Translations under genes and position numbers: made by a program | Shown here: positions 32,902 through 45,769 of the stretch, piece by piece | How the letters are laid out: every line of letters begins with the position of its first letter | Numbering within the stretch: position 1 is the stretch's first letter | Assembly (NCBI RefSeq): GCF_036884655.1 | Contig: NC_088359.1 | Coordinates: 20,259,501 to 20,323,500 of the forward strand | Reading direction: 5' to 3' | Source of the DNA: Musa acuminata AAA Group | Lineage: Eukaryota > Streptophyta > Magnoliopsida > Zingiberales > Musaceae | Length of the DNA: 64,000 nt | The notes under the pieces: model-generated | Told to the model about the DNA's origin: nothing | Database searches by the model: none | The model's input: only the letters and a program-made list of their open reading frames with translations

Positions 32902-35764
32902 ATCTCCCCCTTTTTGATGATGACAACCAATTGATGACAGAGTTAAACTTGACTCCCGGAGTTTAAACAAACTCCCCCTATCAATATGCCATATTGATAG
33001 AACCTTGAATTCAAACTGAATTCAAGTCATTGCAATATTCATCATGAATACTTGCAACACGTCATTATGAACTCATGCATAGACTTATGCATATCATATC
33101 ATCAACATACTTCTCCCCCTTTGTCATCAACAAAAAGGAGAAGTACAACTATTCTTTGTGTTTGTAATATAAGTTCAACTCATTGCATGAAAAACATAAT
33201 ATTAAGTTTTATCATCATGTAGTTTTGAAGCTAGAAAATTTAGCAAGTAATGCATCATGCTTAGGACATTCAAGCTATCAAGTTTTAGATATGCAAGTTT
33301 TACAGCATACAAGATAGCACTTTTGGTAATGTTCAAGATAGCAAGTTCTACATCATGCAAGCTAGCAATATTGAGATGTTCAAGAAAGCAACTCTTGCTT
33401 CTTGAAATATGCAAATTTGTCAAGTTTTGCTAGATGTGCAAGTTAGCATTTTTGCCTCTTAAGATAGGCAAGATAGCACATTTGCTTCTTTTGAGATAGC
33501 AACTTTTTGCTTCTCGTTAGACTACAAGCTAGCAATTTTTACGATATGTCAGTTTCACAATATACAAGCTAGCAAAAATTTCGAAAGCAAATGCAAGATA
33601 GCTTTCTTGTGTAAGCTCATAATTCTTGCTTCCTATTGCAATTTGCAAGTTGCAAGTTTTGCTTCTTGAGATAGGCAAGATAGCACTTTTGTAATTTTTG
33701 TTTCTTAAGATAGGCAAGCTTGTGATGTTCAAAATAACAAGCTCTTTCTTCTAGAAGTGCCATTTTTGCTTTCTTTGCAAAGTGTAAGCTAGCAAAATGT
33801 TTGAAAAAGTGATCAAGTTTTGCAACATACAAGCTAGCAAAAATGCCAAACTAGCAAGAGATAATGTTTTACATGATGCAAGCAAACAATTTGGCAAATA
33901 TTACATTTGCATCTTCTCTTTTGAGAAGTGCAATTTTGCTTTCATCTTGAATTGTGCAAGCTAGTTAGTTTGCCTCTTTTCATGATGTCCATGCTAGAAA
34001 TTCTTGCTCCCCCTTTGTCATTGTCAAAAAAAAAGGGAAGACCCTTATATCAATTTTCATATTATGACAAAGGTAAGTATCATTCTTATTTGTACATCAT
34101 TATATTTTCAAATTAAAACATACACAATTTCAATAACCTTATTTTTCATGCACGATACCGAAAAATAAATCATTCATCATTAATAAGCATATCATACATG
34201 ATACTCAAACATTAAAATTTTCAAGCATTTATCAACATGTTGATCATGATACCAAACATTCATCATTTAAAGCATTCATGATACACATCATATGCAATAA
34301 ATACATCATGTACATCATTATCATAAGTATTGCATACATCATTTTAACTTTATGAATATTTCATCATTGCATGCATCATACCAAAACATTTCAAGCCATG
34401 CAAGCCATAAATACAAAGAAATCATGTCATGAAGGATAAAATCATTTAAATACCAAAAGACATGATTCATATAGTAAATATCTTCTTTAAATAAAATATC
34501 AAGAAAAATCATAGGAGTGCAAAGAAGAGATCTTGTTTTAAAAGAAAAATCAAGTAATAACTTCAAGAACTCACAAGGAAAAATCATGATTCATTTAGAA
34601 AATCTCCTCTCAAGAGAATATCAAGTAAAATCGTAGAAGATCGATTAATGAGAAATTTTGATTTATAATAAAATCTCATGTATCGAATGTCGAAAAATCA
34701 AAATGATGATTTATATAAAAAAAATATCACAAGTTATATTCAAGAGAAAAATCATCATTCATTTTCAACTTATTCAATTTGTCACATCAATATTTCTTAG
34801 ATATGCATGATACCAAAACATGGTTTTAAATCTTTAACATATAACATGCATAAATTGAAAGGAGAAGGGAAGAATTCAAACATACAAAGATTTCAACCAT
34901 CTCATAAACAAATGTAAGACCAAGTCATGAATCCAAAATTCCATGAATCAAAATGATCATCAAAGGTAATCTCATGTTATTCCAAGAAATCAAAATCATG
35001 ATTTTGATAAAACTCATTTCAAATTTAAATCATCAAAATCATCAAAATATCAACATTACTTTCAAGAGATTCAAAATGGTATACATAGATTTATCATAAT
35101 AAACATCAAGATCAATAGGATAGAGAAAAATAACTTTTCAAGGAAAAAATATTTTCCTCTTTTTAGTTGTTTCAATTCATATGATTTTATTTCACTTATA
35201 CCAAATAAAAACATGTATAATGTTTAAAACTGAAAGTGTAAGATTTATTACAACAAGATTAATAAGGCACTTTCATTATGGTAAAAATCAATAATCCATA
35301 AATCACAAGATTCATATGCATAATTTTGAAATTTATTAAGCATGATCATTATGCATGACACTAAAACATGGTTTCAAAATGTTTAATATTTTCATTACAT
35401 CATTATGCAATGGTTTCATTGAACATAATTTTGAATGATTCTTATAGATAACTAAAACTTCTTTAGTTTTAATTTATGTGATTGACTTTATATTAGTATG
35501 CTCAAGTTTTGTTCTTATGTCAAAAACATACATCATGTTTGAAAACCAAAGACAAGGTTTAAAAAAAATCATCAAGCCTTCCATATAAAAACCATGCATC
35601 ATCATTGAAGGTTAATATGGAAATCATCAAAATACACATTCTTGCTTCTCAAGCACATATATATGATTATTTAAATCTAACATTTTATTCTATTAACATA
35701 AAACATACAATTTTCAAGAAAAATAATTATTCAAAAGAAAAGAGAAAATGCATCATGGAAAACA
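32902..35764 (-). other. 3' non-coding region of the minus-strand C element
   Basis: No coding signal over 2.9 kb; strongly AT-rich from about 34020 to 35760. Polypurine tract at 32902-32915. Hairpins at 32978-33000, 33004-33026 and 33030-33057 correspond to those upstream of the tract in the other C elements. Between 33220 and 33960 lies the island of short words (GCAAGCTAGCAA, GATAGGCAAGATAGCA, GCTTCTTGAGATA), bounded by CTCCCCCTTTGTC motifs at 33115 and 34010. Confidence 0.85.
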
Positions 35765-36697
35765 TCAAGTAATTTCAAAATAATTCAAGAGAGTTGAGTT
35801 ACTTACCTTGTAGTCGAAGCCCGTCAAAGCCCAATTCGCCGATTCACCTTTGGAAGTTCTTGATTCATCCTTGGTTGCCTTCCTCTTCTTTGGCTTCTTC
35901 CTCCGTTCAAGTTCATTATTTATTTTAGATTTTTGTTTAATAAACTTATTAAGATTTAATGTTCGAAATTCAAGTTCATCATTGTCCTCATCACTTGAGT
36001 CATTGCTCAAGTGGTATCCATTTGTCCGGAGTTCCAAATCCTTCCTATTCTTTGGAAGGTGATTTTGTTCATCATGTGCATTGTGTACCATTTCATATGT
36101 CATCAACAAACCAATTAGTTCTTCAAGTGGAAAAATATTTAAATCTTTTGTTTCTTGTATTGTAGTTATTTTAGAATCCCACCTTTTTGGAAGGGATCTT
36201 AAGATCTTGCTTACAAGATCAAAATTCGAAAAAGATTTACCAAGAACTCTTAGATTATTGACGACATCCGTGAAACGGGTGTACATGTCGCCTATAGTCT
36301 CGCTTGGTTGCATTTGAAAAAGCTCAAAATTATACAATAAAATGTTAACTTTCGATTCTTTGACTCTACTAGTTCCCTCGTGCGTGATTTCAAGTGTTCG
36401 CCAAATATCAAAAGCCATTTCGCACGTAGAAATCCAATTGAACTCATTTTTGTCTCAAGCACAAATTAAGGCATTCATAGCCTTTGCGTTTAAAGAAAAA
36501 TACTTCTTCTCCAAATCCGACCATTCGTTCATCGGTTTAGAGGGAAGTTGAAAACCATTTTCAACGATATTCCATAAATCCAAATTCATAGAAATCAAGA
36601 AAACTCTCATTCGTGTTTTCCAATAAGTGTAGTCCAATCCGTTAAACAACGGTGGACGAAAAACCGATAAGCCCTCTTGAAAGCCATAAAGAGTCAT
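35765..36697 (-). pseudogene. gag: C-type gag of the minus-strand element (one internal stop)
   Basis: ATG at 36697 (MTLYGFQEGLSVFRPP). The frame is open for about 80 codons, then TGA replaces a Leu codon at about 36456. After that it is open again to 35765. The N-terminal copia Gag domain is present, but the zinc knuckle is gone: the region reads ELERRKKPKKRKATKDES. It ends ...LLNYFEIT. With only one stop and no frameshift in 310 codons it decayed little, or late. Confidence 0.9.
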
Positions 36698-36733
36698 TTC
36701 TCTCGGGTGTAAATCCGAAATGAGAAATACCGG

Positions 36734-36745
36734 GCTCTGATACCA
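36734..36745 (-). other. primer-binding site of the minus-strand C element
   Basis: Plus-strand GCTCTGATACCA, the reverse of TGGTATCAGAGC, two bases from the LTR end at 36748. Confidence 0.9.
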
Positions 36746-36747
36746 AT

Positions 36748-38361
36748 TGTTAGGATCGGAGCGGTACTAAGAGGGGGGGGGGGGGGTGAATTAGTGTAGC
36801 GGTAAAGTGTGATAAACTTTTGACGATTTAAACACTTTCGGAAACTTCGTACGATAAAAGTAACGTTTTCGTTTGAAACCGTTTCGATTGCGTTTTAACT
36901 TGAATAGATAAGTAAGACGGAGACAAAGAAGTAGAGCATTAAAGTGCAAATGGTTTGCAGTAATGTAAATGACAATAAGTAAATGCAAACCAGAGATCAC
37001 GCCGATTTTACAGTGGTTCGGTCAAATGACCTACATCCACTTGCGAGGCCCCTCTTCGATGAGGCTCCCACCTTCCACTAGCAAATCTCTTGAAATGGAA
37101 GGGCAAATACCCCTCTTACAACTTTTTACAAGCGGTTCACTCTCTTACAGATTTTCAGCAAGAAAGAATGAGGTGAACACTAGCAAATTGAAAACAAGAC
37201 TAGCAAAGACTTTTCTAAGACCTTTCTCTCAAACAATTGCTGCTCAAAAAGTTGTAATCTCAGCTGAGATTTGAGGGGTATTTATAGGCCTCAAGAGGAT
37301 TCAAATTTGGGCTCCAAAATTTGAATTCTCTTTGGGTTCCCGATGCTAGCGGTGCTACCGCCTGTCACTGTCAGACATTGATAGTGCTGGGCGGTGCCAC
37401 TGCCTAGTCAAGCGGTGTCACCGCCCAGCTCTCGGGTGCTGGGCGGTGCCACCGCATAGGCTAATTCAGCTCACTGGTTGGGCTCCAAACTTGGCCCAAA
37501 CCAGTCCGAACTCGGGCCCAATTGGCCCCTACTTGGGTTATAGGAATAATACCTGATCCTAATCCTAATTAACATGCTAACTACGAATTTAAAGACATTT
37601 TCTAAGCTATTACAAAGTCTGTAAGTCAAGACTTCTTCCAACGAGCTTCCGGCGAACTTCCGGCGGTCTTCCGATAAACTCTCGGAAACCATTCTGCGGA
37701 CTCCCGGCAAGCTCCTAGACTTCACGATTTGATCTTGGCAAGTTCCGATGAGCTTCTTTGGCAAGCTCCGATCTTTATCGGCGAGCTCCGCGAACTTCCA
37801 ACGAACCTTCCGGCAAGCTTCCGAAAAAGCCTTCGGCAAGCTCCCTACTCATTCTTGGCTAGTTCCGGCAGCATTCCTGACGAACCTTCGGACTTCCGTC
37901 GAACTCTCGAACTCGCAATGAATCCTTCGTGCTTGACTCCGACACTTTGTTTTGCTTTATGTCTTCATCGTTATCGTAGTTAATCCTGCACACACAAGCA
38001 AAAACTCTACTCTGATCTAGATAATTATTATAAAGCGAATTAACATTCTATTGCCCGGCACGTCATTGGTTGGCACTTCGTCCGATTCTTCCGTGCATCG
38101 TCCTCTCTTGCGGCTTGTTGCCCAATCGACGGTTGACCTCCGCAACGCCGATATCCTTGGCGCAATTCTGCTCTTGGCCCGATGCCCGATGTCCGAAGCC
38201 TTCTGCCATCCAATATCCTAATGTGATCTCCTCCGACGCAACGTCAATTCCTCCTGCCTTAATTGTCTAATCCTGATCGAGTAGACCTGCATCACTCAAA
38301 ATGCAGTTAAACATAAACATAATTATCAATTGGTTTCATCATCAAAATACGAGATTCAACA
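36748..38361 (-). repeat. 5' LTR of the minus-strand C element (1614 bp)
   Basis: Plus-strand reading TGTTAGGATCGGAGCGG...CGAGATTCAACA. TATAAATA faces left at 37279-37286; palindromes at about 37345-37460. The poly-G run at 36774-36786 is longer than in its partner. It closes the element at 38361. Confidence 0.93.
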
Positions 38362-40144
38362 ATTTTTAATGAAATTTCTGATTTAAAGAAAAATGATTTT
38401 GATAATGATCTTGGTTTTGAGAATTTGAATTTAAATGAACCCCCTCCTCAAAATAGCAACTTGGATGCATCTTCTTCCGAAATTTCCTTACCGAAGGAAT
38501 GGAAGTATATAGATGCTCATCCAATGGAGCTAATTATAGGAGATACATCAAAAGGGGTTTAAACTTGTTCTTCTTTCAAGAATCGTTATTTTAACGCCAC
38601 CTTCTTTTCTCAAATCGAACCTAAATGCATTGACGAGGCCTTAAAAGATGATTTTTGGGTCATTGCAATGCAAGAGGAATTGAACCAATTTGAGAGGAAT
38701 GAGGTATGGAAGCTTGTTCCTAGACCTAGTGACCATTTAGTCATTGGTACTAAATGGGTCTTTAGAAACGAGCAAGACGAATGCGGTATCGTGGTTAGAA
38801 ACAAAGCTAGATTAGTGGCCAAAGGTTTCAACCAAGAAGAAGGTATCGACTACGAAGAAACCTTCACTCCTGTGGCAAGATTAGAAGCCATTAGGATGCT
38901 CCTTGCCTATGCTAGCAGTAATAATTTTAAACTATTTCAAATGGATGTCAAAAGTGCCTTCTTAAATGGTTTTATTTCCGAAGAAGTATATGTCGAACAA
39001 CCTCCCAGATTTGAAAACTCTCTTCTTCCTAATCATGTATTCAAATTGACTAAGGCTCTCTATGGCTTGAAACAAGCTGCTAGAGCTTGGTATGAAAGGC
39101 TTAGTTCCTTTCTTATTTTAAATAATTTTACCAAAGGCAAGGTTGATACTATATTGTTTATCAAACACGTTGAAAATAATTTTTCTTATTGTGCAAATTT
39201 ATGTTGATGATATTATTTTTGGTTCTTCGGATGAATCACTATATGAATCATTTGCCAAATGTATGAGTCATGAATTTCAAATAACTTTAATGGGTGAATT
39301 AACCTTCTTTTTAGGATTACAAATCAAACAACTTAGTGATGGTATATTTCTTAACCAATTTAAATATACATTAGAATTGTTAAAACGATTTAACATGAAT
39401 AATTCAAAAGCGATAAACACCCCTATGAGTACTTCGACTAAGTTAGATATGGATAAAAATAGTGAAAATTTCGATCAAAAACCATATAGGGGAATGAAAG
39501 GTAGTCTACTCTACCTCACCGCGACTAGACCGGATATTATGTTTAGTGTAGGACTTTGCACTAGATTTCAATCTAATCCTAAATTATCTCATCTTAAGAG
39601 TGTTAAAAGAATATTTAGATATCTTAAAGGAACTCCAAATTTAGGATTGTGGTATCCAAAATCTGATAAATTTGATTTAATAGCTTATGCATATGCCGAT
39701 TTTGGCGGATGCAGGATAGATAGAAAAAGTACATCCGGAATATGCCAATTTTTAGGACATGCACTTGTTTCTTGGACTTCCAAGAAACAAAATTCAGTTG
39801 CACTATCTACGGCAAAAGCCGAATACATTACTGCAAGTGCATGTTGTGTACAAGTTGTTTGGATGAAAAATATATTAGAAGACTATGGAATTCACTTGAA
39901 AAACATTCCCATAAAATGTGATAATACAAGTGCCATATGTCTTACCAAAAATCCAATTCAGCACTCTAGAACTAAGCATATTGATATTATGCATCATTTC
40001 ATACGCGATCATGTCCTTAACAATAATGTTGTTCTAGAATTTATTGACACAAAGCATCAATTAGCAGACATTTTTACAAAAGCCTTAAATGAATACCAAT
40101 TTGAATTCATTAGAAGGGAACTAGGCATGTTAAATTGTCCCTGA
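38362..40144 (+). pseudogene. pol: B-type pol, second part (integrase end, reverse transcriptase, RNase H)
   Basis: The best-preserved pol in the window. The integrase tail resumes at NEIS. RT runs from about 38668 ([76 protein letters not shown]). After a one-base shift near 39180 it continues with the catalytic [10 protein letters not shown] and TRPDIMFSVGLC. RNase H follows (YADFGGCRIDRKSTSG, WTSKKQNSVALSTAKAEYI, QLADIFTKAL) to NCP and TGA at 40142-40144. RT and RNase H would copy element RNA to DNA. The order integrase before RT confirms Ty1/copia. Confidence 0.95.
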
Positions 40145-40611
40145 AAATAAGCTTGTTTAAATGTATTTTCCAAAAAATGTCTCATCCTTGTTCCGTTTTT
40201 TTGTGGATTTAATTTTATCCTTCTCTTTCGATTCCAAATGATATATTAAAGTACCACCCAATATCTTAACATATCTTGAGTCAAACATCTCTGAAAAACA
40301 AAAGGGGGGAAGAAAGAATTTTTTTTTCTTCTCTTCCGCGGCATGCCAGTGGTGGCACGAGAGCCCCTTTATAAACCGAAGGGTTAGGGCCGGCGGTGAC
40401 ACCACCCCCAACCCGTGAGAAACTTGCTCAAGCTCTCCCACAACCTCTCTAAACCCTCATTCCAACCTTTAGAAGCCTTGGAGAGGAATTCTTGTTGGTC
40501 CAAGCTCTCCATCTTCCAAGAAATTCTCCATAAGGTAAAATTTGAAATCTTCCCTCTCTTCTCATTATTTTGCCTACTCTTTACAGTTTCATCTATCATC
40601 TTGTCTAGATA
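40145..40611 (+). other. spacer between pol and ORF3
   Basis: About 470 bases without a coding signal, holding a T-rich stretch (40310-40340). Minus-strand ORFs here look like chance. Confidence 0.6.
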
Positions 40612-41728
40612 ATGGCTCCTAAGAGATCAAAAAGGAAAAGGGTTAAAGGAGATTCATATGACCAAGATCTTTTTAGATCCAAAGAAGTAGCTCTTAGGTT
40701 TCCAAATTTTGAAACAAAATGTATCCATAAGGGTAAACACGTTGATCTCAATGAACTAGGAAACCTAGAACCCATTAGGTGGTTTGCACATCTAGATTGC
40801 CCTACCTCTCCTACAAATAAATGAACCAATTTATCCTAGGTTAGTTAGGCTATTTTATGCAAACTTATACATGGATAATGATAGCCGAAGTACTTACCTA
40901 CTAGAAACATAAATTAGAATTTTTGATAGTACTATTTGTGAACTAATTGGAATCACTGAAAAAGATAGGGGCTGTTATTTTAGAGGTAAATGGGATGTCA
41001 ATATAATCAGAGCAACTTACTCCGAAGCCGTCGAAACTATTTTTGCAAATCCGGACCTCGGCATAATACCCAAGAGTTGCGAGTACTTACTGCCCTTTAA
41101 CTCTAAAATTCTTCATCATATCATAACAAGCATACTATTCCCTAAGTAATTTCATCTTGATGAAATGAGTCAAATAGAGATAAGCACCATGTATTGGATT
41201 ATGACTGGTCAACATAACTGTTTTGGATACTCAATCTGACAACACATGCAGGATATTATAACTAAAGACACTATGTCGCCATATGGTGGGTTAATCACTC
41301 GATTCCTACTTGCCCGTGACATTTGTATCCTACCCGATGAAGAAACAATTCAAAGTGATCGATATAACATCATCAATAGAAATCTACTGAAAAGACTTAG
41401 GTGCACATTTAGCAATGGTATATGGGTTAGGCAACCTAGAAGGACCGATCCAATTTCCCCACCAGTAGAACACCCTGAAACACCAATTCTTAGGGAAAAT
41501 GAATCTCCTCCTCCTAGTCCCTTTGGCGTAGCACCTTCAGCTCCTGTTTCATCCTCCGAAGAACTCATTATGGCAGAATTGTATCAGATCAAATCACAGC
41601 AAGACTAACTCAAATCGCAGCAAAAACAAATTCAAATCCAGCAAATTGAAATTTTGAAGGAACTACGACAAATGAATCAAAAAATAGATGTCATGTATCA
41701 GCACTATGGATTACCTCCTAAGGATTAA
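40612..41728 (+). pseudogene. third ORF downstream of pol (env-like position), decayed
   Basis: ATG at 40612 (MAPKRSKRKRVKGDS, a basic start) opens a frame of 70 codons (EVALRFPNFETKCIHKGKHVDLNELGN). After a shift near 40820 the translation goes on with EPIYPRLVRLFYANL. Later pieces lie at 41246-41608 and up to PPKD, with TAA at 41726-41728. The tail is Gln-rich and probably coiled (IKSQQ...LKSQQKQIQIQQIEILKELRQ). Two or more stops and shifts break it. An extra ORF here is typical of Sireviruses, where it has been called envelope-like. I see no clear membrane segment or signal peptide, so the role is open. Confidence 0.65.
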
Positions 41729-42026
41729 TCGATGTACCTTCTTATTCTGTTTTGATTACTCTTAATGTCAAGTTAGAAGTTTGTCATCTTCTTTTTGAAC
41801 GAAAACTGAACCTTCTTTTGAGATGTATTTTTAAATTCTGGATAAGTGCTGATTTGTTCTGGATGAATACTGATTTTTTTTTAAGATGAATTCTGGATAA
41901 ATATTTTTAGCGAGATTAATTTTGAATTTTGTATGATTAATCTTAATGCTGAATTCTTTTTCCAATGATTTAATGATCACAGTTTGTGTGCTTCGATTCT
42001 CATCTCCTTTTTGTTGATGACAAAGG
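41729..42026 (+). other. B-element 3' region, left part, up to the A insertion
   Basis: Non-coding. It ends TTTTTGTTGATGACAAAGG, where aaagg (42022-42026) is the target duplication of the A element. The polypurine-like motif GACAAAGGGGGAGAAG is split by the insertion and completed at 56430. Confidence 0.8.
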
Positions 42027-43585
42027 TGTTGAATCTTGGATTTTGATGATGTAGTCAATTGTCATTTGTTATCTAATCTATATGTTGAGATAAGTGTGTA
42101 GGATTAACTACGATGAAAGTAAGATATGCAGCAGGAGTTAGGTCGGAGTCAAGACAATGATCACGTTGGGAGTTCGAGAGTTCGACGGAAGTTCGGATAG
42201 TCGTCGGAGGTTCTGCGGGAACAAATCCGAGAAGTCCATGAGCTTTCCAAAGAAGCTCGTGGGAACTCACGAAGTGGATCGTCGCAAGTCCGGGAGTTTG
42301 CCGGAAGTCCGCAGGAGCATCACCAAGGGTTCATCGGATGATCGATGGAAGTTCGCCGGAAGCTCGCTGGAAGAAGCGATTGATGCACCGGAGCAAGTTG
42401 CAGTAAATGTCTTAGGAAATATCGTAGTTAGCACAATGATTAAGTTGGAAATGGGAGGTGATCCCATTAACTTAATCTTGGGGCAATTGGGCCCCTGAAA
42501 AACCCAAATTGGGCCGAATGGATCAACGCATTCGAACCCTGATTTCTGCCAAGCGGTTGAACCGCCCAAGCCAGGCGGTGGCACCGCCTGGGCTCAGTCT
42601 CCGAGCGAGACTGGGCAGTGCAACTGCCCCTGACAGGAGGTGGCATCGCTTGGGCTCGGTCTCCGAGCTCTGGCTGAGCGGTGCAACCGCCTCAGTCAGG
42701 CGGTGGCACCGCCTGAGCTCGGTCTTCGAGCTCTGGCAGGAGGTGCAACCGCCCCTGACAGGAGGTGGCACCACCCAGAGGCTCAGTCTTCGAGCTCTGC
42801 TAGGCGGTGCAACCACCTCAGTCAGGCGGTGCGACCGCCAGATCCCGAAATTTCAGGAATTGACAGTTTTGAGCTTCAAATTCAAACTGGGTTGAGGCCT
42901 ATAAATACCCCACCCTTTCAGCACTGAAAGAGCACCCAGAAACTATCGAAATTCTGATTTACTTTGTGATTTTTTGGAGCTCAAAAATGTTGTATGAGCT
43001 GAAAGTTCTTCTTCCTCTTTTCTTCCAAGTTCTAATCTGTTAAGAGAGGAAAGGAAATTCTATAAGGGTTGTCTCCTAAGCCTGTCAAAAGGAGTGAAAC
43101 TGTAAAAGGGTGGTTGGCCTTCGCCTATTGAAGGAAGGCCTCTAGTTAATGTCGGTGACCTCGTCGGTGGAGGAAGCCAAAAGTAGAGTAGGTCAAGATT
43201 GACCGAACCACTCTAAATCTCGGTTTGCATTTACTTTGAGCATATTATCTTTACTGCAAACCTCCTCAAAAGCTTACTGCTTTCTGCGCATATATGATTA
43301 GGTTTCAAGGTTTGCACTTTCCGAATCGACGTTTAGACGTAATCAATTTTTTCGTACGAATACCATATTTCAGTTTGCGCCTACTATCTGATTTGAACCA
43401 TAACTGCAAACTGTATTTATATCTTTGCTGCATCTTGCTTAATCAAAAGTTAAAGTGATTTACGAATCGGCTTTCTTACTGAAATTACTTTTATCGAACG
43501 AAAGCTTTTTTTTAATCGTAGAAGGTTTTTTGCTGCACTAATTCACCCCGCCCCCCCCCCCCTCTTAGTGCTCTTGATCCTAACA
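42027..43585 (+). repeat. 5' LTR of copy A3 (1559 bp)
   Basis: It starts TGTTGAATCTTGG and ends TTGATCCTAACA. Palindromes occur at about 42555-42840 (GGCGGTGCAACCGCC and GGCGGTGGCACCGCC with GCTCAGTCTCCGAGC-type spacers). TATAAATA at 42900-42907. Its U5 lacks the extra segment of about 130 bp that is found in the 3' LTR remnant and in the A1 LTR. Confidence 0.93.
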
Positions 43586-43587
43586 AT

Positions 43588-43599
43588 TGGTATCAGAGC
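43588..43599 (+). other. primer-binding site of copy A3
   Basis: TGGTATCAGAGC, followed by GGGGTTAACTCTC. The leader ends in CTAAGAGAG, where the C element is inserted; gag starts on its far side at 52761. Confidence 0.9.
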
Positions 43600-44900
43600 G
43601 GGGTTAACTCTCAAACGGATTAAAACCTAAGAGAGTGTTGAATCTCGTATTTTGATGATGAAACTACTTGATATATGTTTATGATTTATCTGCGTTTTGA
43701 GTGACGCAGGATGCTTCGATCAGGATGAGATAATTAAAGCAAGAACATCATGTTGTGCCGGAGGAACATGTCAGAAGATTGGACGTCGGGCCGGTGGATC
43801 AGTCGACGTATCGACAGAAGGCTTCGGGCCGTGGACTCGGGCATCGGGCCAAGAAGAGCGGGTATTGTGCCAAGGATATCGGAGTTGCGGAGTCAACTGG
43901 CCGATTGGGCAATAGGCTGCAGGAAAGGACGATGCGCCGAAGAATCGGATGAAGCGTCGAGGGACCAATGACATGCCGGACAACTTGGTTAATTGCTTAG
44001 GATTAATTGTCTTGATCAAAGTTTTTGTTTTGAGTGTGCAAGATTAACTACGATGAAAGTAAGACATGCAGCAGGAGTTACACCGGAGTCATGACAATGA
44101 TCACGTTGGGAGTTCGAGAGCTCGACGGAAGTTCGGACAGTCGTCGGAGGTTCTGCGGGAACAAATCCGAGAAGTCCAGAAGCTTGCCAAAGGAGCTCGT
44201 CGGAACTTGCCAAGTGGATCGTCGCAGTCCAGGAGTTTGCCGGAAGTCCGCAGGAGCATCACCGAGGGTTCATCGGATGATCGACGGAAGTTCGCCGGAA
44301 ACTCGCCGGAAGAAGCGAGTGACGCACCGAAGCAAGCTGCAGAATATGTCTTAGGAAATAATCGTAGTTAGCACTTTGATTAAGTTAGAAATGGGAGGTG
44401 ATCCCATTAGCTTAATCCTGGGGCAATTGGGCCCCTGAAGAACTCAAATTGGGTCGAATGGTTAAACCCATTCGGACCCAGGTTGCTGTGGGAGGTGCAA
44501 CCGCCCAGGCAGGGAGGTAGCACCGCCCAGGCTATGTCTCCCAGCGAGACTGGGCGGTGCAACTGCCCCATCCAAGAAGTGCAACCGCCCAGGGCTCAGT
44601 CTCCGAGCGAGACTGGGCGGTGCAACCTCCTCTGTCAGGAGGCAGCACCGCTAGAGCTCAAGTTTCGAGCTCTGCCAGGCGGTGCAACCTCTCCAGTCAG
44701 GCGGTGCAACCGCCCGAGCTCAATCTTCGAGCTCTGGTAGAGAGGTGCAACCACCCCTGACAGAGGTGGCACCACCCAGAGGCTCAGTCTTCGAGCTCTG
44801 CCAGGCGGTGCAAACGCCCCAGTCAGGAGGTGCAACCGCCTGATCCCGGAATTCCGGGATTTGATCGTTTTGAGCTCCAAATTTGAACTGGGTTGGGGCC

Positions 44901-44908
44901 TATAAATA
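44901..44908 (+). promoter_or_regulatory. TATA box of the young C element 5' LTR
   Basis: TATAAATA in GGGGCCTATAAATACCCC, directly after the palindrome array. The same spacing occurs in the 3' LTR (51826-51833). Confidence 0.78.
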
Positions 44909-45769
44909 CCCCACCCATTCAGCACTGAAAAGACACAGACCTACACCGAATTCTTGATCTTTTCTGTGATTCTAAGAGCTCAAATTTGTGTAAAGTCCAA
45001 AAGTTCTCCTCTTTCTGTTCTTCAAGTCTTGAGTTGTAAAGAGAGGAGAGAAAGGTTCTGTAAGGGTTGTCTCCTGAGCCCGTCAAAAGGAGTGAAACTG
45101 TAAAAGGGCAGTTGGCCTTTGCCTATTGAAGGAAGGCCTCTAGTTGACGTCAGTGACCTCGTCGGTGGAGGAAGCCAAAAGTGGATGTAGGTCAAGATTG
45201 ACCAAGCCACTCTAAAATCTTGGTTTGCATTTACTTTGAGGATATTATCTTTACTGCTAACCTCCTCAATAGCTTACTGCCTTCTGCGCATTTACGATCG
45301 TGTTTCAAAGTTCAGTATTTTCCAAATCGGCGTTTAGACGTAAATCAGTTTTATCGTACAAACATCATATTTCAGTTTACGCTTACATTCTAATTTCCAT
45401 CATAACTGCAAACTACCTACATAGCCTCTAGTTGACGTCGGTGACCTCGTCGGTGGAGGAAGCCAAAAGTGGAGTAGGTCAAGACTGACCGAACCACTCT
45501 AAATCTCTAGTTTGCTTTTATTTTGAGCACTTTATCATTACTGCAAACCTCCTACATAGCTACTACTCTCTGCGCTTTTACGAACAAGTTTCTAAGTTCT
45601 GATCTTTCTGAATCTGCATTCAGACGTAAATCGGTGTTTTCGTACGATCTTTCATTGAAGTTTACATTTACGTTTTGATTCTATTTATAACTGCAAACTG
45701 TCTTCTGCGCTTTTACGAACGAGTTTCTTTACAGTTTACGTTTACGTTTTGATTCCATTTATAACCGCA

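Larger units (their letters stand above)
31303..38361 (-). mobile_element. complete minus-strand C element (gag-only, 7.06 kb)
   Basis: Reading leftward: 5' LTR 38361-36748, primer site, gag 36697-35765, non-coding region 35764-32916, polypurine tract, 3' LTR 32901-31303. Flanks are gtttt (31298-31302) and atttt (38362-38366), one mismatch. The host frame (VVF|NEIS) closes exactly when the element and one flank copy are removed. There is no trace of protease, integrase or RT. LTRs of 1599 and 1614 bp are alike but not identical. Confidence 0.95.

Noticed and set aside
44034..44371. Overlapping ORFs of 70-106 codons inside LTR U3, recurring in other LTRs (19315-19620, 57107-57412, 37471-37839 minus, 51013-51301)
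   Set aside because: Two or more frames are open over the same bases and the region is built of short GAAGTTCGCCGG-like repeats without many stop triplets. Recurrence follows from LTR homology. No coding signature beyond that.
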